A DNA stretch of 12,589 nt from JBNJEA01 sp051745395 (GTDB taxonomy: Bacteria > Desulfobacterota > Desulfobacteria > Desulfobacterales > Desulfosalsimonadaceae). Each line of letters begins with the position of its first letter. Positions within the stretch are counted from its first letter, which is position 1. The stretch is taken from positions 1 to 12,589 of the forward strand of contig JBNJEA010000090.1 in NCBI GenBank assembly GCA_051745395.1, written 5' to 3'. The position numbers and the translations under genes were made by a program. This document shows positions 7,383 through 12,589 of the stretch, piece after piece. The notes below the pieces were generated by a model. The model saw only the letters and a list, made by a program, of their open reading frames with translations, made no database searches and was not told the DNA's origin.

Positions 7383-8794
7383 AGCTGCGTGGTTTGATAT
7401 GGGGCACCCTTTTGCTGTGGCTGCTGCCGCTGGCCACCGCCACGGGGGCGCAGGAGTGGGAGCGGATCGGCTCTGAAATTGTCGAGGAAAATACAACCAC
7501 CGAAGAAGAGGCCCGCTACACACTTGAACTGGTAAAAAAGGGCCGGTCGGAACTGGAAAGTGAGCTGGCAGCCGTCCAAAAAAGTCTTGCAGCCCGTAAA
7601 GCCGGACTTGAAGATCGGAAAGCAACGTTTAAGGAGCTGCTTGCGGCCAAAAACGAGCTGGAATCGGAAATCGAAGAGGAAAAAGAAGAGATCAAAACCG
7701 TTTCGGATACGGTTTATAACGCCGCCCAGCGGACCAGCAGCCTGATCGGCAACAGTCCGGTCACCGCAGAAAACCCGGAACGGACAAAGCGTTTGGAGCC
7801 GTTGCTGACCAAAAAGCGTTTTCCGGGAATGGGCGGCATTCGGGCCATAGTCGATATAACCCGGGAGGAAATGGCGGCCTCCGGGCAAATCCGTTTATTC
7901 GAGGGGACCTATGTCGGCCCGGAATACGAAAAACAAACCGGCGACATTCTACGCATCGGCGCCCTGACCACAGCCTACCGGCAGCCCGGCGGCCGGGTCG
8001 GCTACCTCGAACTCGGGGAGAAAAACCGTTTGGTGGCCGTTCCGGGCGATCCCTCCTGGTTTGCCAAAAAATCCTTGAAAAATTACATGAATGGCAAGAC
8101 CGATCATGTTCCCATGGACGTATCCGGCGGCGCCGTATTCAAGCGGATGGCCGAATCCAGAGATATTCGGGACTGGCTGGAAGCCGGGGGGATGCTGATC
8201 TGGCCGATTCTCATCGTCGGTGTGCTGGGGCTGGCCCTGGGGCTGGAGCGCTTTGTTTTCCTGCTCCGCATCCGTTCCAACTCCGACCGGATCATGCGCC
8301 AGATTCTTGACTTTATTCACAAGGAACAATGGCAGGACGCCAAAACCTATTGCGAGAAAAACAAGCGGTTTCCCACATGCAACGTGCTGGGTACCATGTT
8401 CTCCCATCTGGGGGTGACCCGGGAGGCCATGGAAAATGCGATACAGGAGGCCGTACTGCGGCAGATCCCTCGTTTGGAACGGTTTGTCGCCACCCTGAGT
8501 ATCTTGGCCGCTATCGCGCCGTTGTTGGGACTTCTGGGTACCGTTACCGGCATGATCAATACATTCCAGGTGATTACGCTTTTCGGCACCGGCGATCCCA
8601 AACTGATGTCGGGCGGTATTTCCGAGGCCCTGGTCACCACCCAGTTGGGACTGGCCGTGGCCATTCCCATCATGCTTTTGCACCATTTCCTGTCTCGCCG
8701 CGTGGACAAGATCCTGGGCGATATCGAGGAAAAAGGCAATAAAGTCACCGTGGAGCTTCTCAAAAAGGGCGCAATCACGGAAGGGGCTGCATAA
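7379..8794 (+). CDS. ttpC: TtpC-like MotA/TolQ/ExbB proton-channel protein with periplasmic coiled-coil domain
   Basis: The product has 471 residues. ATG overlaps the DUF3450 stop by 4 bases and has AGGAGG upstream. A signal peptide (residues 1-24, cut before Q-E) leads into a coiled coil (about 30-120) and a periplasmic domain to about 265. Then come a membrane segment (270-295), a cytoplasmic loop and two helices (about 372-400 and 415-440). These helices contain the MotA/TolQ/ExbB signature A-P-L-L-G-L-L-G-T-V-T-G-M and G-I-S-E-A-L-V-T-T-Q-L-G-L-A-V-A-I-P. The length, about twice that of ExbB, and the large exported N-terminal part match TtpC, the extra protein required by Vibrio TonB2 systems. 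It should sit in the inner membrane beside ExbB and ExbD and help pass proton-motive energy to TonB. Confidence 0.9.
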   Translation: MKLRGLIWGTLLLWLLPLATATGAQEWERIGSEIVEENTTTEEEARYTLELVKKGRSELESELAAVQKSLAARKAGLEDRKATFKELLAAKNELESEIEEEKEEIKTVSDTVYNAAQRTSSLIGNSPVTAENPERTKRLEPLLTKKRFPGMGGIRAIVDITREEMAASGQIRLFEGTYVGPEYEKQTGDILRIGALTTAYRQPGGRVGYLELGEKNRLVAVPGDPSWFAKKSLKNYMNGKTDHVPMDVSGGAVFKRMAESRDIRDWLEAGGMLIWPILIVGVLGLALGLERFVFLLRIRSNSDRIMRQILDFIHKEQWQDAKTYCEKNKRFPTCNVLGTMFSHLGVTREAMENAIQEAVLRQIPRLERFVATLSILAAIAPLLGLLGTVTGMINTFQVITLFGTGDPKLMSGGISEALVTTQLGLAVAIPIMLLHHFLSRRVDKILGDIEEKGNKVTVELLKKGAITEGAA

Positions 8795-8796
8795 CT

Positions 8797-9423
8797 GTGT
8801 TTACCGATATCCTGATGCGTACATACGATTACCTGCAAAGCGGCGGCGGTGTGATCCTGCCGTTGGTGGTTGTCTCCGTCTGCATGTGGACGCTGATTTT
8901 CAAGAAGGTCTTGCAGTTTTACCGCTGGCGCAGCAAAGAGCAATCCGTGCTTGACTGCTATAAAAATTACCACGAAACCGGATTTGCGGCAGCCCCCTGG
9001 CAGTCGGCGATTCTGGAGAAGGTAATGGAATACCGGCATTTGAATTTAAAGCCGGACAAAAAATCTCTGGCCCGCATCAAGCGGCCGCATGAAAACGAGG
9101 TGGACAAATATATCACCACCATACTGGTTCTGGCGGCTGTTGCGCCGCTTCTCGGCCTGTTGGGAACCGTGGCCGGAATGATCAAAACTTTTGATGTCAT
9201 CGCTTTTTTCGGCACCGGCAACGCCCGGGCAATGGCCGGCGGCATCTCGGAGGCCCTGATTACTACCCAGACCGGCTTGATCGTGGCGGTGCCGGGTTTG
9301 ATCCTGGGCAACTTTTTGAGCCGGCGGGCGCAGCGGATTAAAGACCGGATGGAGCGCTTTGGCATCGGGCTGATCAAAGAATTTGAAACGCTTGATTCAG
9401 GTGAAACCGAAAACTCCGGGTGA
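8797..9423 (+). CDS. exbB: ExbB-type proton-channel protein
   Basis: The product has 208 residues from GTG 8797, two bases after the ttpC stop, with AAGGGG about 10 bases upstream. It has three membrane helices (about 16-38, 108-135, 150-176), the ExbB/TolQ layout. The signatures A-P-L-L-G-L-L-G-T-V-A-G-M and G-G-I-S-E-A-L-I-T-T-Q-T-G-L-I-V-A-V-P line the proton path in this family. A charged cytoplasmic region lies between helices 1 and 2. It is expected to form the pentameric channel around ExbD that energises TonB. It differs from ttpC in lacking the exported N-terminal domain. Confidence 0.92.
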   Translation: MFTDILMRTYDYLQSGGGVILPLVVVSVCMWTLIFKKVLQFYRWRSKEQSVLDCYKNYHETGFAAAPWQSAILEKVMEYRHLNLKPDKKSLARIKRPHENEVDKYITTILVLAAVAPLLGLLGTVAGMIKTFDVIAFFGTGNARAMAGGISEALITTQTGLIVAVPGLILGNFLSRRAQRIKDRMERFGIGLIKEFETLDSGETENSG

Positions 9424-9429
9424 GGCAGG

Positions 9430-9846
9430 ATGGAAAGCATACGCAACATACGAAACAATCGCTCCGGCGCCCCTGAAATTAATATGGCGCCGCTTTTGGA
9501 CATGGTCTTTATCCTTTTGATCTTTTTTCTGGTCACCACCAGTTTTGTCAAGGAGGCCGGCGTCGATGTAAAGCGGCCGGTGGCCCAATCGGCCGAAACC
9601 AAGGCGGCCACCAATATGATTATCGGCATTGATGAAAACGGTCATGTCCATATGCAGGGCAAGCGCGTGGATGTGCGCTCGGTTCGGCCCCGCATGAAGC
9701 AGTATGTCATGGAAACCCCCAAGGGTTCGGTGGTTATTGCCGCCGACAAAAACAGCACCACGAATACCCTGATTCAGGTTCTGGACGGCTGCCGGATGGC
9801 GGGAGTGGAAAACATCAGCATCGCCGCAAGCAAGCCGAAAACCTGA
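9430..9846 (+). CDS. exbD: ExbD-type TonB accessory protein
   Basis: The product has 138 residues, starting 6 bases after exbB. A short cytoplasmic tail is followed by one membrane helix (about 21-42). It carries the family motif A-P-L-L-D-M-V-F-I-L-L-I-F-F-L with Asp24, equivalent to the essential proton-carrying Asp25 of E. coli ExbD. A periplasmic ExbD/TolR domain follows, with V-V-I-A-A-D-K and a C-terminal V-L-D-G-C-R-x-A-G-V. It acts with ExbB and TtpC. Its stop overlaps the tonB start by one base (TGATG), so translation is probably coupled. Confidence 0.93.
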   Translation: MESIRNIRNNRSGAPEINMAPLLDMVFILLIFFLVTTSFVKEAGVDVKRPVAQSAETKAATNMIIGIDENGHVHMQGKRVDVRSVRPRMKQYVMETPKGSVVIAADKNSTTNTLIQVLDGCRMAGVENISIAASKPKT

Positions 9847-10541
9847 TGGGGCAGAAGGAAGTGAAAAGGTCTGCCATGCGCGCTACATTCGTTGATCCGA
9901 TTCTCATCATCCTGGCAACGGTGCTGATCAATGCCTTGCTCTTTGTCATGATTCCTTTGCTGGCCGAAACCCGGCAGGCCCGGCATGATTATCCGGAGCC
10001 GATTGCCGCAGTGACCATGCAGAAACCCCAGGACTTCGAGGAAGAAAAGCAGCAGCAAGAGCCGGAAGAAGAGATCCGGGAGGAAAAGTTGAGCAAGCTG
10101 CCTGAAGAAACCCGCATGCCGGAGGAGCAAAGCCGGCCGCCGGAGCCAGAAATGAATTTGGAAACCCCTGATTTCGACGTCAATGCGGACATAGACGCCG
10201 GCGGCGGGATGGCGGTGGCCATGCCCGACGGGGCGCGCGACCTCGGCGAAACGGTCTTTCGCATGAAAGATCTGGATGAAAAGCCGCAGCTCGTCAATCG
10301 TGTTCAACCGGTTTATCCTTCCGATGCCCGGCGAAAGGAAATAAACGGCAAGGTGATTCTTCGCTTTGTCGTGGACCGTGACGGCAATGTAGGAAACGTC
10401 AGGGTAATCCGTGCCGATCCGGAGGGGATCTTCGAGGAAAGGGCCGTGGAAGCGGTCCGGAAATGGCGTTTCAAACCCGGCCGATACAGCGGGGAAGCGG
10501 TTCGCTCCCGGGTGACGGTGCCCATCCGGTTTGAAATGTAA
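9846..10541 (+). CDS. tonB: TonB energy transducer (TonB2-type)
   Basis: The product has 231 residues. An N-terminal membrane anchor (about 17-40) is followed by a linker rich in Glu, Pro and Gln (about 50-110). The TonB C-terminal domain lies at about 140-231, with N-R-V-Q-P-V-Y-P, G-K-V-I-L-R-F-V-V-D-R-D-G-N-V and A-V-R-K-W-R-F-K-P. It would contact the TonB box of the receptor encoded at 1741-4542. The anchor has no histidine, unlike E. coli TonB with its Ser16/His20 motif, and the linker is acidic rather than Pro-Lys-rich. Both fit a short TonB2 that works with TtpC. Confidence 0.92.
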   Translation: MGQKEVKRSAMRATFVDPILIILATVLINALLFVMIPLLAETRQARHDYPEPIAAVTMQKPQDFEEEKQQQEPEEEIREEKLSKLPEETRMPEEQSRPPEPEMNLETPDFDVNADIDAGGGMAVAMPDGARDLGETVFRMKDLDEKPQLVNRVQPVYPSDARRKEINGKVILRFVVDRDGNVGNVRVIRADPEGIFEERAVEAVRKWRFKPGRYSGEAVRSRVTVPIRFEM

Positions 10542-10618
10542 CCGGCGGGTTTATCCGGACCTGTATTTCGGCCGGAAATGAATCGAATCTGCATTATCCA
10601 TATAAGAAGGGGGAAATC

Positions 10619-11887
10619 ATGAGACCGGTTCAGTCGATATGTATATTGACACTGGTGATGTCGCTTTTTGCCGGCGGCGGCGTTTATGCGGATGCCTCAG
10701 ATGCGGAAAATACGCCGAAACGGATGGCACCGGCGACCCGAAAAGCCCTGGTCAATGCCCGGGCGGCCGTGGAGGGTAAAAACTATCCGCGTGCCCGGAA
10801 AATCCTTTCGGTTTACCTGGAAAACCATGCCGACAAGGCGCCGGCCGACGTCTATTCGCTGCTGGGAAACGCCTGGTTTCTGGAAGAAAGACCGGCCGGG
10901 GCAAGAAAAGCCTATCGCCGGGGTTTGGAACGCTATCCGGAAAATGCGTCGCTTCATCAGAATTATGCAGTGGCCAGCTACTTAAACGAAAATTACGTGC
11001 AGGCCGGGGACGCCTTTGTAAAAGCCTATGAACTCGAAATGCAGGATCGCGATGTCGGCCTGCTTTTTAAGGCGGGCTCCGCATACTATAACGCCGAAAA
11101 ATATGATCGTGCCAGGCAAAGCCTGACCCGCTTGCTGGAAAAGGCCGAAACGGTCCGGCCGCAATGGCGCCGTCTTCTGGTCTACACCTGTGTTTCGCTT
11201 CAACAGTGGAATGCCGCCCAGTCTGCGCTTTATCCCCTGTTGGAAGCCGAACCCGGCAACATGGATTACTGGAAGCTTCTGGCCAAGCTGCATTTCAATC
11301 AAGACGATCACCGGCAGGCGGCTGCAGCACTGGATGTCGCCTATCGGATCGAGCCGCCGGCACCTTCTGACTGGGGCGATCTGGCGGATTTGTACCTGTA
11401 TGTCAATGCGCCGCTAAAGGCCGCCGATTGCATCCGCCGCGGCTACGGCGACAATGCCGGCGCTGAAGAATACGAAAAGCTCGCCCAGGCCCATGCCCGG
11501 GCCCTGCGATACGAAAAAGCCGCAACCTTTATTGACAAGGCCATTGAAAAAGCGCCCACGGCAAAACGATACAAAATGAGGGCTCATTTTTATTATAAAG
11601 ACCGCCGGTTTCAAGAAGCGCTTGCCTCGTTTGAAAAAGCAGTCGAACAGGATTCGAAAGACGAGTGGTCCCGCTTGATGATGGGGTTTTGCGCCATGTC
11701 GGTGGACAACTATGAACTGGCGCATCGGGCTTTTTCCGATGCTGTCGAATCAGAAGAATACGGCGCCTGGGCCAAATCGGCCCTGGCCATGGTCGATGAT
11801 GTCATGGATGCCAGAAAGAATGCCCCCCGGCACAACAAGATAAAAGTGTCTGCCTGGAACCCGGCACGACCCGGGGGTACCCATTAA
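10619..11887 (+). CDS. Exported TPR-repeat protein of the TonB2 cluster
   Basis: The product has 422 residues. AAGGGGG lies a few bases before ATG 10619. A signal peptide spans residues 1-24 (V-Y-A before D-A-S). Several tetratricopeptide repeats follow over about 40-395, seen as A/G-Y-A pairs such as G-N-A-W-F-L-E-E-R-P-A-G-A-R-K-A-Y and F-Q-E-A-L-A-S-F-E-K-A-V-E-Q-D. The protein should be a periplasmic scaffold. A TPR gene is the usual last member of TtpC/TonB2 clusters, which supports assignment to this operon despite the 77-base gap after tonB; I see no terminator in that gap. The exact role is unknown. Confidence 0.85.
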   Translation: MRPVQSICILTLVMSLFAGGGVYADASDAENTPKRMAPATRKALVNARAAVEGKNYPRARKILSVYLENHADKAPADVYSLLGNAWFLEERPAGARKAYRRGLERYPENASLHQNYAVASYLNENYVQAGDAFVKAYELEMQDRDVGLLFKAGSAYYNAEKYDRARQSLTRLLEKAETVRPQWRRLLVYTCVSLQQWNAAQSALYPLLEAEPGNMDYWKLLAKLHFNQDDHRQAAAALDVAYRIEPPAPSDWGDLADLYLYVNAPLKAADCIRRGYGDNAGAEEYEKLAQAHARALRYEKAATFIDKAIEKAPTAKRYKMRAHFYYKDRRFQEALASFEKAVEQDSKDEWSRLMMGFCAMSVDNYELAHRAFSDAVESEEYGAWAKSALAMVDDVMDARKNAPRHNKIKVSAWNPARPGGTH

Positions 11888-11896
11888 AATGCCGAA

Positions 11897-12179
11897 TCAA
11901 ACCTTGATTTGTGACTTTAAAGAGTGAAATTCCCGGCTCATTCCCCTTTCCGGTTCCAGTCGTCGCCGCATTTCACTTACCCGGCGGCTGACAGCCCAAT
12001 AGCGCAACCCGAAAAACGAACTGATTTCGAATATTTTGCACGAATTCGTTTGGGCCAAAAATCAGCCCGTGTGAAACATTTTCCCGGGGGGTTTCGACGT
12101 CATCCGAATATTGCTGGACCATCCTGCGATATTGTTTGCCCCCTGTTTTTGTCTTGACCCGTTTTGATTTATGCTTCAT
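11897..12179 (-). pseudogene. Decayed C-terminal remnant of an IS200/RAYT-type transposase, frameshifted
   Basis: On the minus strand, one frame from 12179 encodes G-G-K-Q-Y-R-R-M-V-Q-Q then H-G-L-I-F-G-P-N-E-F-V-Q-N-I-R. This resembles the Y-R-x-F-V ... G-L-I-L-G-S-E-E-F-V-x-x-I region after the catalytic domain of Y1-type transposases. That frame soon stops. Shifting by one base at the A5 run 12012-12016 (T5 on the minus strand) continues with G-L-R-Y-W-A-V-S-R-R-V-S-E-M-R-R-R-L-E, a helix-turn-helix-like tail typical of these proteins, ending at TGA 11897-11899. The HUH and Tyr catalytic part is absent, so the remnant is 5'-truncated. The similarity is from memory of the family; an unrelated small gene is possible. 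Confidence 0.45.
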
Positions 12180-12182
12180 TAT
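12154..12182 (+). promoter_or_regulatory. Possible sigma-70 promoter for the glycyl-radical enzyme gene
   Basis: TTGACC (12154-12159, 5 of 6 matches) and CATTAT (12177-12182, 4 of 6) are separated by 17 bases and sit in AT-rich DNA. Transcription would start near 12190, 58 bases before the ATG at 12248. Confidence 0.35.
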
Positions 12183-12247
12183 TTAAAATCATTTTAGCAA
12201 ATTATCATTATTCTATCGCTTAACCCCATTGAGTTCAGGCCGGTCAG

Positions 12248-12589
12248 ATGCTGCAGCACGCCCCAGACGAAAGCGCCGTTTTGACAGAACGGATTTGCGC
12301 TTTGAAAAATGCCGTGCAAAAATTTCCGCCCGGCATCTGCACGGAACGGGCGGTTATCTGGACCCGTTATTTTAAAAACCGCGCCAACCGCAAAAAGCCC
12401 GCCGGCATTCAGATTGCCGAGGCACTGCGCTCGGTGCTGCTGAATAAAAGCGTTACAATCTATCCACAAGAGTTGATTGTCGGAAACTTTACCGCCAAGC
12501 GCGTGGGCGGCGAAATCCTGCCGGAGCTTTTGGGCGTGCCGGCGATGGAAGACATTTTCCGGTATTCCCGGCGAAAGACAAGCCCGTTG
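12248..12589 (+). CDS. Glycyl-radical enzyme, pyruvate formate-lyase-like domain, N-terminus (3' end outside window)
   Basis: The first 114 codons are present. ATG 12248 is the first start after an in-frame TGA at 12230, though the ribosome site is weak. The sequence G-I-C-T-E-R-A-V-I-W-T-R-Y-F, then A-E-A-L-R-S-V-L-L-N-K and I-Y-P-Q-E-L-I-V-G-N, is the standard opening of the PFL domain of glycyl-radical enzymes (P-x-x-C-x-E-R ... P-x-E-L-I-V-G-N). These are oxygen-sensitive enzymes that need an S-adenosylmethionine-dependent activase, which suggests an anaerobic host. The thiyl cysteine and glycyl-radical loop lie outside the window, so the substrate (pyruvate, glycerol, choline, isethionate, arylacetate or other) cannot be assigned. 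It looks unrelated to the Pho-controlled genes. Confidence 0.85.
   Translation, partial: MLQHAPDESAVLTERICALKNAVQKFPPGICTERAVIWTRYFKNRANRKKPAGIQIAEALRSVLLNKSVTIYPQELIVGNFTAKRVGGEILPELLGVPAMEDIFRYSRRKTSPL

Larger units (their letters stand above)
11888..12247. other. Intergenic region before the glycyl-radical enzyme gene
   Basis: Apart from the transposase-like remnant on the minus strand and a promoter candidate at 12154-12182, I see no gene here. A weak AT-rich hairpin (AATCAA-ACC-TTGATT, about 11895-11909) after the TPR gene could slow transcription but lacks a proper U-tract. The last 70 bases are AT-rich. Confidence 0.5.

Noticed and set aside
7253..7888. Long minus-strand open frames across the DUF3450-TonB unit
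   Set aside because: They are antisense shadows of well-supported plus-strand genes and show no family motifs.
10542..10618. Terminator between tonB and the TPR gene
   Set aside because: Only a 5-bp TCCGG/CCGGA pairing without a U-tract; too weak to separate the TPR gene from the operon.
12188..12208. Possible Pho box before the glycyl-radical enzyme
   Set aside because: The two ATCAT elements are 16 bases apart and lack the preceding TG; not a PhoB arrangement.

Overview
The window reads as chromosomal DNA of a Gram-negative bacterium with an outer membrane, most likely an anaerobic deltaproteobacterium (Desulfobacterota, Desulfobacterales-like). That placement is an inference from a poly-hydroxyalkanoate depolymerase-like protein, a glycyl-radical enzyme, a TtpC-type TonB system and moderately GC-rich codon use. 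No rRNA, tRNA, CRISPR array or intact mobile element was seen.

Layout. (1) Positions 1-1016, minus strand: the N-terminal 338 residues of an intracellular PHA depolymerase-like alpha/beta hydrolase that runs off the left edge. (2) 1017-1740: a 724-base divergent intergenic region with a 12-bp palindrome, other repeats and, at its right end, an array of 11-bp direct repeats matching the PhoB (Pho box) half-site. (3) 1741-6334: a two-gene unit encoding a TonB-dependent outer-membrane receptor and a lipoprotein with an Ig-like domain and a beta-helix-like body, closed by a clear Rho-independent terminator at 6369-6412. (4) 6477-6545: a second Pho-box-like array plus a TATAAT -10. (5) 6600-11887: a tightly packed unit DUF3450 - TtpC-like MotA/TolQ/ExbB protein - ExbB - ExbD - TonB - TPR protein, the layout of the TonB2 energising systems described in Vibrio. 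(6) 11897-12179, minus strand: a decayed, frameshifted C-terminal remnant that looks like an IS200/RAYT-type transposase. (7) 12248-12589: the N-terminus of a glycyl-radical (pyruvate formate-lyase-like) enzyme that runs off the right edge.

How the genes work together. Receptor and lipoprotein sit at or on the outer membrane. DUF3450, TtpC, ExbB, ExbD, TonB and TPR form the inner-membrane and periplasmic machine that would power the receptor. Both transcription units carry the same unusual upstream signature, four consecutive 11-bp PhoB-like half-sites. The best reading is one phosphate-starvation-induced outer-membrane uptake system: a receptor, a candidate surface lipoprotein that may act as a SusD-like capture partner, and a dedicated TonB2-type motor. 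The substrate, presumably a phosphorus-containing compound too large or too dilute for porins, is not identifiable from sequence.
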